A stretch of DNA of 64,000 nucleotides from Dehalococcoidia bacterium (GCA_022826965.1 JAJDTU010000013.1:62001-126000); one strand, 5' to 3'; shown: positions 43,457-52,412, counted from the first letter of the stretch. Numbers and translations are program-made. The notes: generated by a model not told the origin, from the letters alone.

Positions 43457-44473
43457 CTATGCGTTGAACTGCGGGACCAGGTAGTCGTGATCCTTGTGGT
43501 ACACCTGCACCCGGCCGCGCCCGCCGTCGCTGATCGCAATCCGGTCCTGACCGTCGATCGCGATCCCCCGCGGGCGGTCGAAGATGCCGAACTTGATCAG
43601 CTCCACCGGGTTCACCCGCCGGAACGCCTGCGCGTACTCCATGTTGACTTCCATCACCTGTTGCGCCGCCTTCGAAAACTCGTGCGCGTCGCCCTGCAGG
43701 CTGCAGATGATGTCGCCGTCCGGGTAGTAGATCTGCACGCGCCGATTGCCCCAGTCGCAGACGTAGACATCGCCCACGCTGTCAACCGCCACATCGGCCG
43801 GACGCTTCAGGCTGCCGCCGTCGTCAAACTCCTCGTACTGCGAACCGAAGCGGACCAGGAACTCGCCGTCGGGCGCGAATTTCTGCACCCGATCATTCCC
43901 CCAGTCGGCCAGGTAGAGCGAACCCTCGTTGTCGAACGAAATGCCCCACGGATGGTCGAGCTGGCCTTCGTCCGATCCCTGCGTCCCCCACGAACCGAGG
44001 AACTCCCCGCCCTTGGTGAACGTCTGCACCCGGTGATTGAGGCTGTCGACCACATGCAGGTTGTCGTCCGCGTCGAACGCGATCCCCGACGGCCGGTTGA
44101 ACTGCCCGTTGCCGTCGCCGAACTCACCCCAGTCGCCAATCGGCGAACCCTCGGCGTCATAGCCGAAGATCCGGTGGTGGAACGCGTCCGCGCACCAGAC
44201 CGAACCGTCGGCCGCCAGCGCCAGACCCTCAGGCCACTTCAGGTCGCCGGCCCCCATCTCACCGAGGAACTCGTCCTCGATCCGGTGCTTGTAAATCTTC
44301 GACCCCAGTCCGCCGGCGCCCGAGTACTCGGCCAGTCCGATATCTGCCACATACATCGTGCCGGCGGCCGTCATCGCAATCGGAGTCGGGTACGTATACC
44401 CCTGAGGGCCGACAAAATGCCCGATTGAGTGGTCAAAGTGCCAGGTCCGCCCGGCAACGGTCGTGGTCAGCAT
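43457..44473 (-). CDS. NHL-repeat/6-bladed beta-propeller protein
   Basis: 338 residues with repeated blades such as GNGQFNRPSGIAFDADDNLHVVD and DEGQLDHPWGISFDNEGSLYLADWG (short cores GQFNRPSGIAFD and QLDHPWGISFD). The pattern is that of NHL repeat proteins, as in SMP-30/peptidyl-glycine lyase-like propellers. No signal peptide is seen. Catalytic residues cannot be assigned. It is followed on the same strand by the Gfo/Idh/MocA gene with an 11-base gap. Confidence 0.87.
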   Translation of the reverse strand: MLTTTVAGRTWHFDHSIGHFVGPQGYTYPTPIAMTAAGTMYVADIGLAEYSGAGGLGSKIYKHRIEDEFLGEMGAGDLKWPEGLALAADGSVWCADAFHHRIFGYDAEGSPIGDWGEFGDGNGQFNRPSGIAFDADDNLHVVDSLNHRVQTFTKGGEFLGSWGTQGSDEGQLDHPWGISFDNEGSLYLADWGNDRVQKFAPDGEFLVRFGSQYEEFDDGGSLKRPADVAVDSVGDVYVCDWGNRRVQIYYPDGDIICSLQGDAHEFSKAAQQVMEVNMEYAQAFRRVNPVELIKFGIFDRPRGIAIDGQDRIAISDGGRGRVQVYHKDHDYLVPQFNA

Positions 44474-44499
44474 GGCGTTGTCTCCTTGGCTCGTTTCTG

Positions 44500-44672
44500 C
44501 TTTTCTCCCCCGCCCTGCGGGGGGGGGAGCCTGCCCCGCACTTGATGCGGGGATGTCGCGGAGCGACGGAGGGGGTCCGTGGTGGGCCTGCCCCCTTCTG
44601 CCTTCGCAATCTCGCCCGCTGCGCGGGGGAGAAATGATCGTCGCGACAGCTCCTCCTGTGGGGGAGCTCTTC
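44500..44672. repeat. Cluster of hairpin repeats between propeller and DUF1501 genes
   Basis: Copies: TCTCCCCCGCCCTGCGGGGG...GATGTCGCGGAGCGACGGAG (44502-44579), an inverted, diverged copy near 44588-44632 with CGCCCGCTGCGCGGGGGAGA, and CAGCTCCTCCTGTGGGGGAG near 44647. The 207-base gap 44474-44680 otherwise holds no gene. Confidence 0.7.
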
Positions 44673-44680
44673 GGTTACGC

Positions 44681-45838
44681 CTACGCAGTCGCCATCAACG
44701 GCTCGACGAAGCGCAGCTTCTCGAACTCACCGTCGACAATCGGCTTCGCATCCAGACCCATCCAGTCCTCCAGCAGAGTCGAGTAGACACCACGGAAGTC
44801 GTGGTTCGGAACCAGGTCGCCCTGCTCCAGGTCCTTCGGGTTGATGCTCGGGAACTCGCCGTGCATGCCGCCCACCGCATTCGGGCCGATGACGAAGCAC
44901 CCGCCGCCCGCGCCGTGGTCCGAACCCGAGCCGTTGTCCCGCACCCGCCGGCCGAACTCGGTGAACAGGAACATGATCACGTTGTCGGCGCGGTCGTGCG
45001 CCTTGACGTCGTCCCAGAAGTCCGAAATCGCCCGCGAGAGATCGGTCCACAGCTTCTCGAAGACCGGCTTCTGGTTCGCGTGCGTGTCGAACCCGATCAG
45101 CTGCGTGTAGAACACGCGCGTGCCGAGGTCGGCGCAATGAATCGTGGCCATGTCCTTGAGACTGCGCGAGATCTGCTCGGTGCCCCACTCAACCGAAGTC
45201 TCGTAGCGGCCCAGACCCTCCTTGAGGATGTCCGCGCCCTTCAGCGCGTCCAGCCCCGTCCGGCCCAGGTACTCCTGCACGTAGCCCGTGCCGATCGCGC
45301 GGCCGTACATGTTGACGAAGCGCTCAAGCATCTTCTCGCGTTGCCGCTGCCGCTCAATCCCGGTCAACAGACCGTAGGTCGAAAGGTCGGCGACCGACGC
45401 CACGGTCACGCCGGGCACGACGAGCGAACGCGGCAGGCCCTGCCCGATGTGGACGCCCGTGACAGGGTTCTCGCCGGTGGGATCGAGGTCGCGGATCGCG
45501 CGACCGACCCAGCCCTCGGTGCCCACCTTGTTGGGCTCACAGGTGTGCCAGATGTCCATCGAGCGGAAGTGCGAGCGCGGCGAGTTGGGATAGCCCACGC
45601 CGTGAATCAGCGCCATCTCGCCGTCGTCGTAGAGCTCCTTAAGCGGCGCCATCGTCGGATGCAGGCCGAAATGGTCGTCGATCTTGAGAACCTGGTCCTC
45701 GCCGATGCAGAGCTCGCCGTTGCGGGCGTCGTTGTAGTACCCGTCGGCATAGGGCACCACGCTGTTCATGTAGTCGTTCCCGCCGGTCAACTGGATGATG
45801 ACAACGACGGGGTCTTTGCTCTTGGTCGCGGTGGTCAT
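44681..45838 (-). CDS. DUF1501 domain-containing protein
   Basis: 385 residues. VVVIIQLTGGNDYMNSVVPY at the N-terminus and the C-terminal GSDHGAGGGCFVIGPNAVGG are the DUF1501 hallmarks. These proteins share the alkaline-phosphatase-like fold and are usually Tat-exported; here no signal peptide is visible. It always travels with DUF1800, as here (46-base gap, same strand). The pair is widespread but biochemically uncharacterised. Confidence 0.88.
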   Translation of the reverse strand: MTTATKSKDPVVVIIQLTGGNDYMNSVVPYADGYYNDARNGELCIGEDQVLKIDDHFGLHPTMAPLKELYDDGEMALIHGVGYPNSPRSHFRSMDIWHTCEPNKVGTEGWVGRAIRDLDPTGENPVTGVHIGQGLPRSLVVPGVTVASVADLSTYGLLTGIERQRQREKMLERFVNMYGRAIGTGYVQEYLGRTGLDALKGADILKEGLGRYETSVEWGTEQISRSLKDMATIHCADLGTRVFYTQLIGFDTHANQKPVFEKLWTDLSRAISDFWDDVKAHDRADNVIMFLFTEFGRRVRDNGSGSDHGAGGGCFVIGPNAVGGMHGEFPSINPKDLEQGDLVPNHDFRGVYSTLLEDWMGLDAKPIVDGEFEKLRFVEPLMATA

Positions 45839-45884
45839 GGCTGCGGTCTCTCTGTGCTGCTCCTGTGCGATCCTTGATTCGCTG

Positions 45885-47294
45885 TTAGCCGAACTGGTAC
45901 TCCGTGGTCGCCGCGATCAGCGCCAGCATCTCGCCGACCCGCTCCGACGCTCCGTCGTAATCCTCACTCCACGAAAGGTCGCCGCCCTCCGAGGCGTGCT
46001 CGATCAGCTCCAGCCGCGTCGCCTCGCCGACGTCCAGCGGCCCGAACAGGTCGAGACACTGGTCGACCATCTCGTCCGGCCGCATGTTGGTGCCGTTCGA
46101 GGCGGCCACGCGCTGGCAGATCTTCTGCACGCCCGGCAGCTCGGTGTTGCTCACCCGGTCCGCGACGAAGTTGATCCGTCCTACCACCGCTCCGGAGTTG
46201 ATCCAGTTGGGGCCCGTCGACCAGCCCTCGACCGAAGGCGGGTTGTGCAGGCTCTGGCCCATGTGCGCCGATTCCTGACCAAGCTCGATCAGCGCCGGCT
46301 GCGGACCGAACAGATCCTCGGTCAGGCGCAGCGTCGAGACCACGGTCTCGACCGGGCTCTTGACCTTCTGGAACGTCGCCTCCTTGAAGAAGTCCGAGTT
46401 GAACAGCGCGCGCAGGACCGGCTTGATCTCGAAGTTCGAATCCTTGAACACGCCGGCCAGGTAGTCAATCGCCTCGGGGTCCTTCGGCGGCTCGATGTCC
46501 CAGGCCGGGACCTGCGGCTCGTCCGCGACGAAGAACGTGTACAGGTGGCGCGCGATGAAGCGCGGGCAAGCCTCTTCCTCGAGGATGATGTCGATGATGT
46601 CGAGTCCGTCGAAGTTGCCCGTGCGGCCGAGGAACTCCTTCTCGCCGTAGTCGTGCTCCTCGGGCCGGAACTCGAACTGGAAGAAGAAGCGGTGGTTGGG
46701 CACACGCGGGATCTTCGGGCCCAGCGTCCAGCCGGTGAAGGCCCGGGCGCACTCGAAGACGTCCTTCTCCGTGTAGTTGCCCACGCCCATCGAGAACAGC
46801 TCCAGCAGCTCGCGCCCCCAGTTCTCGTTCGGCGAGCGCTTGTGGTTCTCGTGGTTGTCGAGCCAGTAAATCATCGCCGGACTCTGCGCCAGCATGATCA
46901 ACAGGTCGCGGTAGTTGCCCGTGCCGTGATCGCGGAACATGTCGACCATCGCGGTCAGGTGATTGTCGTTGTCGACCTTCGAGTTGCCCACCGCAAAGAT
47001 GCCGTGCCAGAACAGCGCCATCTTCTCTTCCAGCGGCCGCTGCGTGTTCACCAGGTGGTACAGCCAGTTGGCCGCCCCGGGAACCGTCACCGGACCGCCG
47101 GTCTCCAGCGACGGCATGTAGCGGAACAGCAGGTGCAGATCCGCGCGCGGGATGTCCGCCGGCGGGTCGACCAACTGCTCGACCGTCTCCTCGTAGCCCT
47201 GCTCAACGAGTCGCTCCAACTCGTCGCGGGACGCGCCAAACCCTGCCCGGCGCATCAGGTGCGCCATCTGGGCGATCTCTTGCGTTTCCGACAT
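45885..47294 (-). CDS. DUF1800 domain-containing protein
   Basis: 469 residues. It starts MSETQEIAQMAHLMRRAGFG and has the family hallmark NENWGRELLELFSMGVGNYTEKDV (core RELLELFSMGVGNYTEKD) with ARAFTGWTLGP and, near the end, PSVEGWSTGPNWINSG. It is the standard partner of DUF1501, which it precedes. It lacks a signal peptide. Function is unknown; carbohydrate- or polymer-related periplasmic roles have been proposed for the pair. Confidence 0.9.
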   Translation of the reverse strand: MSETQEIAQMAHLMRRAGFGASRDELERLVEQGYEETVEQLVDPPADIPRADLHLLFRYMPSLETGGPVTVPGAANWLYHLVNTQRPLEEKMALFWHGIFAVGNSKVDNDNHLTAMVDMFRDHGTGNYRDLLIMLAQSPAMIYWLDNHENHKRSPNENWGRELLELFSMGVGNYTEKDVFECARAFTGWTLGPKIPRVPNHRFFFQFEFRPEEHDYGEKEFLGRTGNFDGLDIIDIILEEEACPRFIARHLYTFFVADEPQVPAWDIEPPKDPEAIDYLAGVFKDSNFEIKPVLRALFNSDFFKEATFQKVKSPVETVVSTLRLTEDLFGPQPALIELGQESAHMGQSLHNPPSVEGWSTGPNWINSGAVVGRINFVADRVSNTELPGVQKICQRVAASNGTNMRPDEMVDQCLDLFGPLDVGEATRLELIEHASEGGDLSWSEDYDGASERVGEMLALIAATTEYQFG

Positions 47295-47427
47295 GTCTTG
47301 CCTCAGATTCCCTACCAGAACAAAGCCCCACTCACCGCGTGGCGCTCCGTATCACAAGCTACACAATTTCCAACGCAACCGCAGTCACTGGACCGAGCAA
47401 CTCACAGCTCCGGGCAACCCTCCGGTT

Positions 47428-47476
47428 CCCCTCTCCCCCCGCTCCGCGGGGGGAGATGCCGAAGGCAGAGGGGGGC
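47428..47476. repeat. Double-hairpin intergenic repeat, consensus-like copy
   Basis: CCCCTCTCCCCCCGCTCCGC followed by GGGGGGAGATGCCGAAGGCA and AGAGGGGGGC. This 49-base copy is almost identical to the copy inside the CoA-transferase gene at 51054-51101. Confidence 0.85.
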
Positions 47477-47505
47477 ACCGCCTCAAGCCACCCCTCAGCC
47501 TCCCC

Positions 47506-48360
47506 TCACCGACCCGCCAGCTCCCGACCCCGATTCAGCGCCTCCGACACCCGAGCCGCGCCCGGCATCAGGAACGAGAACCCCTCTTCAATCCGCTGCT
47601 CGACGTTCGACATATCGACCTGCGGCGAGCCGAACGGCACCCCGCGTTCCTGGCAAACCTCCCGCGCTCGCCGGACCGCATCGTCCACGATCGGACCGGG
47701 AGCACCCTTCTGACCGAGCGAGACGGACAGGTCGCTCTCGCTGATCAGGATCAACCCCGGCTTCGGTACCGCGTCGAGGATCGCGGGGAGGTTGTTCACG
47801 CCCTCGATCGTCTCGCACTGCAGGATCGGCAGGATCTCCCCGTCCGGATCGAGCGGCCAGACGTCGGCCCGGTCGAAGTACTCCGGCTGGTCCAGCCCCC
47901 AGTAACGCAGCGCGTTGCCCGGCGCGTGGCCCCGCCGTCCGACCGGCTCCTGGTCCGGCGCGTCCTCGGCCTGGATGTAGCGCGCCGCCTGCAGCGCTGC
48001 GACGGCGTCTTCAGGCGTGTTGATCATCGGGAAGACGATCCCGTACACGCCGATGTCCAGGACCTGCTTCACAATCCACTGGCTCTGCTCGCGACCATTG
48101 ACGGGAATCCGGACCATCGGCGTCACCGCCGGCGCGAGCGAACCGGACTCAACGATCTGCCGTCGATTCAGCATGTACTGCAGCGACAGGCTCAGGTCGC
48201 TCAGGTTGAACGCGTTGTGCTCGAGTTCGTAGACCACGAAGTCGTAGCTCGACGAGGCAATCCAGGTCGCATCCGGAATCGATCCCGCGGGCAGAAACGG
48301 TCCGAACGCCGGCGTGCCCGACTCGATCAGTTCAATCACCCGGTTCAGTCGCTCGGCCAT
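47506..48360 (-). CDS. HpcH/HpaI aldolase/citrate lyase family protein
   Basis: 284 residues. STPAFGPFLPAGSIPDATWIASS at the N-terminus, YELEHNAFNLSDL, MVRIPVNGREQSQWIVKQVLDIG (core RIPVNGREQSQWIVKQ) and CETIEGVNNLPAILDAVP show a class II pyruvate-type aldolase fold, including the metal-binding glutamate. It is the third such protein family member in the catabolic genes here. The substrate is unknown. Confidence 0.85.
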   Translation of the reverse strand: MAERLNRVIELIESGTPAFGPFLPAGSIPDATWIASSSYDFVVYELEHNAFNLSDLSLSLQYMLNRRQIVESGSLAPAVTPMVRIPVNGREQSQWIVKQVLDIGVYGIVFPMINTPEDAVAALQAARYIQAEDAPDQEPVGRRGHAPGNALRYWGLDQPEYFDRADVWPLDPDGEILPILQCETIEGVNNLPAILDAVPKPGLILISESDLSVSLGQKGAPGPIVDDAVRRAREVCQERGVPFGSPQVDMSNVEQRIEEGFSFLMPGAARVSEALNRGRELAGR

Positions 48361-48432
48361 AATCGCTGCTCCTCAGTCGCAATGTCGTTGACCCTGAAGC
48401 TACCAGCGATCCCCGACCCCACTCTTCCGACG

Positions 48433-48486
48433 CCTCTCCCCCCGCCGTCAGGTGGGGGGAGATGTCACGTAGTGACAGAGGGGGGC
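48433..48486. repeat. Double-hairpin intergenic repeat, GTCAC variant
   Basis: CCTCTCCCCCCGCCGTCAGG with GGGGGGAGATGTCACGTAGT and GACAGAGGGGGG. Here the second hairpin is GTCAC-GTA-GTGAC. A partial inverted copy (GGGGGCTCCCCCCGACCGCA) follows up to about 48535. Confidence 0.85.
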
Positions 48487-48596
48487 ACGCCGAGGGGGCT
48501 CCCCCCGACCGCAGATGTCGCCGAGCGACACCCCAACACCACCAATCCCCACTATGATCCGAACATACGTGCACCTCCGAGACCAGGAGCCCAACC

Positions 48597-48785
48597 ATGC
48601 CCAACCCCTACCACTTCCGAGCCCGCATCGACCGTCTCTGGCGCACCGCCAACAGCTCCCGCCCCGGCTACATCCAGCTCAAAGCCCTCGACACCGTCGC
48701 CCGAGAAATCTACCCCGCCACCTCCACGACGCCGCCCTCGCGTTCCCCTCTCCCCCCGCCTGCGGCGGGGGGAGATGTCTCGTAG
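48597..48785 (+). CDS. Possible small protein truncated or extended by a repeat
   Basis: 62 residues starting MPNPYHFRARIDRLWRT, preceded by CCAGGAGCCCAACC as a ribosome binding site and by TATGAT. The first 42 residues look protein-like. The last 16 (SRSPLPPPAAGGDVS) are encoded by the repeat copy at 48745-48800, which supplies the stop. It may be a real small gene or the start of a gene cut by repeat insertion. The rest of the 621-base gap 48361-48981 contains only repeats and a poly-T/C stretch. Confidence 0.35.
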   Translation: MPNPYHFRARIDRLWRTANSSRPGYIQLKALDTVAREIYPATSTTPPSRSPLPPPAAGGDVS

Positions 48786-48800
48786 AGACAGAGGGGGGGC
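48745..48800. repeat. Double-hairpin repeat overlapping the small open frame
   Basis: CCCCTCTCCCCCCGCCTGCG, then GCGGGGGGAGATGTCTCGTA and GAGACAGAGGGGGGGC. The second hairpin is GTCTC-GTA-GAGAC: both arms differ from other copies but still pair, i.e. a compensatory change. Confidence 0.85.
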
Positions 48801-48981
48801 TCCCACAGGGCGAGCAACCACCCGACGAAGACGACGATCCCCTATAACCCCCAACCCCCTCCCTTTTTTTCCAGCGCATTTTTTCTCGCAGGCCGCAACC
48901 CGGCCCCCTGGCCCCGCCGTGCCCCCCACCGCGTCCAGGTGTGGTGTTCTAGCCTTCGCGCCAGACACAGGAGACAGGCAA

Positions 48982-49773
48982 ATGCCCACCCAACCCAGCC
49001 AACACAGCCAACACAGCGAACTCATCGTCGACGACGGACCCGTCACCCGACTGACCATCAACCGTCCCGAACGACACAACGCGATCAACACCGAAGTCGG
49101 CGACGCCATGGTCGACATCGTCAACCGCGTCGGCCGCGACCCCTCGGTCCAGGTACTGGTCCTCGCTGGCGAAGGCCGTTCCTTCTGCTCCGGTGACGAC
49201 GTCAGCGAAGGCGCCGAGGGCGGCATCCCCGACTACCCCTGGAAGAACCCCTACCACGCGCCCCACATCGCCGCCTTCAATCTCGAGCGCCACCCGTACT
49301 TCCGCCTCCAGTCCCTGCTCCGGCGCATCCCCCAGATGGTGATCGCCCAGGTCCAGGGTTACTGCATGGGCTCAGGCTTCGACCTCATGCTCGCCTCCGA
49401 CTACGCCATCGCCGATCCCGACGCAAAGCTGCGCTTCGTCATCCCGGCGACCGCCTTCCTGCCCAAGTACGTCGGACTCAAGCAGGCGACGCGGCTAATC
49501 CTCGACGACCAGTTCATCTCCGCCGCCGAAGCGGCCGAGCTCGGGCTGGTCACCAAGGTGGCCGAGCCGGGCAAGCTGCGTGAGGAAGTGGACGCCTTGG
49601 CCAACCGGCTCGCCGCCATGGGCAGCGAGCGCCACGGGTACCTCGGCGTCGTCAAGGAATCGATCAACCGTTCGCTCTGGCCGCATCTCGACGACGACCT
49701 CCGCATGCAGCTCATCACCCACCGCATGAGCGACCTGTATCGCCAACACCCCTACGAACCTAATCTGGATTGA
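48982..49773 (+). CDS. Enoyl-CoA hydratase/isomerase family protein
   Basis: 263 residues from ATG 48982 (AGGAG upstream); the much longer upstream open frame is repeat-derived. The N-terminus is Gln/Ser rich (MPTQPSQHSQHSEL). VTRLTINRPERHNAINTEVGDAMV, LVLAGEGRSFCSGDDVSEG and QVQGYCMGSGFDLMLASDYAI (short cores INRPERHNAIN, GEGRSFCSGDD, CMGSGFDLMLASD) are the crotonase oxyanion-hole and active-site regions. The catalytic glutamates of true hydratases are not both obvious, so isomerase or other crotonase chemistry is possible. Its stop overlaps the next gene's ATG (TGATG). Confidence 0.88.
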   Translation: MPTQPSQHSQHSELIVDDGPVTRLTINRPERHNAINTEVGDAMVDIVNRVGRDPSVQVLVLAGEGRSFCSGDDVSEGAEGGIPDYPWKNPYHAPHIAAFNLERHPYFRLQSLLRRIPQMVIAQVQGYCMGSGFDLMLASDYAIADPDAKLRFVIPATAFLPKYVGLKQATRLILDDQFISAAEAAELGLVTKVAEPGKLREEVDALANRLAAMGSERHGYLGVVKESINRSLWPHLDDDLRMQLITHRMSDLYRQHPYEPNLD

Positions 49774-52322
49774 TGGCCGTCTCCGACCTCCCGCTCGCCG
49801 GCTCGGTCGTCATCGACCTGAGCGACGAGTGTCTCGCCCTGGGCGCGCGCTGGCTCTCCGACTTCGGCGCCGACGTCATCCGCGTCGAGTCCGCATCGGG
49901 CGACGCCCTGCGGATCAACGGACCTCACCTTGACGACTGCGAGGATCTCGAGAGCGGACTGCGCCACCTGCTCTACAACGCCGGCAAGCGCAGCCTGGCG
50001 CTCAACTTCGACGCCCCCGCTGCCTGGGACCTGCTCGACCGCCTCCTCGCTCACGCCGACGTCGTCCTGACCCCGCTCGACAAGTCGATCGAAGCCCGCC
50101 GCTTCTTCGACCGCGAACGGATGCAGCGTGTCCATCCGCACTTGGGCGTCGTCGACGTCGTCACTCGGCGCGGCGGCGAAGGTCTGCCCGCCTCCGATAT
50201 CGTCGGCGTTGCCGCCGGCGGACTCATGCAGGGCCTCGGATTCCCCGAGGTCGCCCCCGACTACCCGGCCGGCAAGCTCGCCTACAAGCAGGCCAGTCAG
50301 GTCGCCGCCGCGACCGCCGCGGCCATGCTCTACGACCGCCGCAACGGCGTCACCGCCAGCCACGCCTACATCTCGCTGCAGGAGGCCATCCTCTCGACCA
50401 CGATCCACTTCGCCAACGAGAACCTCTGGCGGCAGTTGGGCGAGAAGGCCTTTCGCCCCGGCGGCGACATCTCCTCCCTCATGCAGGCCAGGGACGGGCG
50501 TTGGCTCACCTTCGGAATCACGCCAAACACTCCCCAACGCTGGGCCGCCTTCGGCCAATGGGTCTACGAGCGGTCCGGTTACGACGGCATGATCGGCGCT
50601 GAGTACCCCGGCGACATCTACATTCCCGAGTGGGGCAGCGACGATCACCGCGCATTCCAGCGCGCCTGCGCCACGTTGGACCGCGAGGAACTCTGCTACG
50701 AGGGTCAGTCGCGGGGATTCCTCGCCGTGCCCGTCAACTCGGCCCAGGACATCGTCGAGGATCCACACCTGCACGAGCGTGGCGCATTCGTCGCCGTCGA
50801 TCATCCGCACCTCGAGCGCAGCATCGACCTGCCACGATTGCCCGTCCACTCCACCGGCTACGACCCGGTCGCTCGCCCGGCGCCAACGCTCGGCGCCGAC
50901 TCGGCGGACGTGCTGGCTGACCTGCTTCAAGTGGACGCGCCCACATACGATCAGATGGTCGCCAACGGCTTGGTTTCCGGACCAAATCGCCGTTCCGAAT
51001 CACGCACTCCTCCCTCCCCCGGCCCCGCGACGCGAAACGACGCACACGCTTCTCCCCTCTCCCCCCGCTCCGCGGGGGGAGATGCCGCAGGCAGAGGGGG
51101 GCCGCCCGACTCCATCCACAGAGGCGACCTCCCCCTCAACGGCATCCGAGTCATCGATTTCTGCTGGCAGGCCGCCGGACCGCTGACCACCGAGCTCATG
51201 GCCAACCTCGGCGCAGACGTGATCAAGATCGAAACAGACGCTCGGATCGACACGCTTCGCGTCGCCCTGCCCGCCTACGATCCCCCAACTATCGAAACCG
51301 GCGCCTTCTTTCAGGACTGCAACACCGACAAGCGCAGCATCAATCTCAACCTCGGCGCGCCCGACGGGCTGCGCGTCGCATACGACCTGATCCGCGAAGC
51401 CGATGTGGTCACCGACAACTTCACCGGAGGCGTGATGAAACGCCTCGGTCTCGGTTTCGACGATCTCAAGAAGATCAATCCGCGTATCGTCACCTGCAGC
51501 CTGCCCGTCATGGGTACCTGGGGACCCAAGGCCTCGTGGAAGGGCATCGGCAACAGCGTGGTCGCGCTCTGCGGTCTGGCCGGCCATACCGGCGCTCCCG
51601 ACCGCAAACCGACCGGCGTCCTGCTCCACACCGACTTCACGCTCGGACCGCTGGCAGCCACGGCGATCCTCTCCGCCTTAATCCAACGCGACCGCACCGG
51701 CGTCGGCCAGGAGATCGAAATCCCGCAGTACGAGGCCGGCATCCACCTGCTCGACACCGAACTGATCGAACAGCTCGCCAACGGCGAGTTGCCGCCCAGG
51801 CGTGGCAATCGCTCGCCCGAGATGGCGCCCCACGGTCTGTTCCGCTGCGCCGGCGACGATCACTGGCTGGCGCTCAGCGCCCGAGACACGGTCGATTGGC
51901 TCGAAATCTGCCGAGTCATCGATCGCCAGGATCTCGCCGCCCGCGAAGATCTGCGCACCCTCTCCGGCCGCCACGCCGCTGAGGACGAGATCGAGGCGGC
52001 GATCACCGAATGGACCTGCACGCAGGACGTCTGGCAGGCGACCGCCGCCTTCGAAGCAGCCGGCGTCCCCGCCGGACCCAACGAGGACATCGAGGACCTG
52101 GTCGAGACCGACCCCTCGATGAACGGCTTCTTCCACGAGTTCGACCACCCGGTCGGCATCAACTTCATGGCCCAGAATCAGCCCTTCCTCTGGAACGGCC
52201 AACGCCTGCCCATCCGCCGAGCCCCGTTCTTCGGAGAGCACAACGAACAGGTCTACCGAAACGAGCTCGGCCTGAGCGAGGAAGAGTTCACGCAGCTACT
52301 CGTCAACGAGGTAATCCGCTAA
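49773..52322 (+). CDS. Two-domain CaiB/BaiF-type CoA-transferase with in-frame repeat insertion
   Basis: 849 residues from ATG 49773 (an in-frame TTG sits one codon earlier). Two CoA-transferase family III domains: the first begins LPLAGSVVIDLSDECLALGA, the second LPLNGIRVIDFCWQAAGPLT near residue 450, each followed by the 'GADVI(R/K)(V/I)E' motif. The linker, residues 428-443, is encoded by an intergenic-type repeat (51054-51101, exactly 48 bases), inserted without breaking the frame. The enzyme should move CoA between carboxylic acids. The first domain is diverged and may be structural. It is coupled to the crotonase gene. Confidence 0.88.
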   Translation: MAVSDLPLAGSVVIDLSDECLALGARWLSDFGADVIRVESASGDALRINGPHLDDCEDLESGLRHLLYNAGKRSLALNFDAPAAWDLLDRLLAHADVVLTPLDKSIEARRFFDRERMQRVHPHLGVVDVVTRRGGEGLPASDIVGVAAGGLMQGLGFPEVAPDYPAGKLAYKQASQVAAATAAAMLYDRRNGVTASHAYISLQEAILSTTIHFANENLWRQLGEKAFRPGGDISSLMQARDGRWLTFGITPNTPQRWAAFGQWVYERSGYDGMIGAEYPGDIYIPEWGSDDHRAFQRACATLDREELCYEGQSRGFLAVPVNSAQDIVEDPHLHERGAFVAVDHPHLERSIDLPRLPVHSTGYDPVARPAPTLGADSADVLADLLQVDAPTYDQMVANGLVSGPNRRSESRTPPSPGPATRNDAHASPLSPRSAGGDAAGRGGPPDSIHRGDLPLNGIRVIDFCWQAAGPLTTELMANLGADVIKIETDARIDTLRVALPAYDPPTIETGAFFQDCNTDKRSINLNLGAPDGLRVAYDLIREADVVTDNFTGGVMKRLGLGFDDLKKINPRIVTCSLPVMGTWGPKASWKGIGNSVVALCGLAGHTGAPDRKPTGVLLHTDFTLGPLAATAILSALIQRDRTGVGQEIEIPQYEAGIHLLDTELIEQLANGELPPRRGNRSPEMAPHGLFRCAGDDHWLALSARDTVDWLEICRVIDRQDLAAREDLRTLSGRHAAEDEIEAAITEWTCTQDVWQATAAFEAAGVPAGPNEDIEDLVETDPSMNGFFHEFDHPVGINFMAQNQPFLWNGQRLPIRRAPFFGEHNEQVYRNELGLSEEEFTQLLVNEVIR
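51054..51101 (+). repeat. Repeat copy inserted in frame in the CoA-transferase gene
   Basis: CCCCTCTCCCCCCGCTCCGC followed by GGGGGGAGATGCCGCAGGCA and GAGGGGGG, 48 bases, starting exactly on codon 428 and encoding PLSPRSAGGDAAGRGG. It is the same element as the intergenic copies at 47428 and 33827. Confidence 0.9.
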
Positions 52323-52330
52323 CCACCGCC

Positions 52331-52412
52331 GTCATTCCCGCGCCCCCTCCGTCACTCCTGCGCCCCCTCCGTCATTCCTGCGCCCCCTCCGTCATTCCTG
52401 CGCAGGCAGGAA
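52331..52412 (+). repeat. 20-bp tandem repeats ending in a hairpin
   Basis: Three 20-base units of the type GTCATTCCTGCGCCCCCTCC, then a fourth that turns into ATTCCTGC-GCAG-GCAGGAAT, an 8-bp hairpin. It resembles the widespread 'GTCATTCC...GGAATC' repeat family. It lies in the 175-base gap after the CoA-transferase and may act as its terminator. Confidence 0.75.

Noticed and set aside
48361-48981. Long plus-strand open frame leading into the crotonase gene (47293 onward)
   Set aside because: It runs through hairpin repeats and antisense aldolase sequence; the crotonase has its own ribosome binding site and start at 48982.
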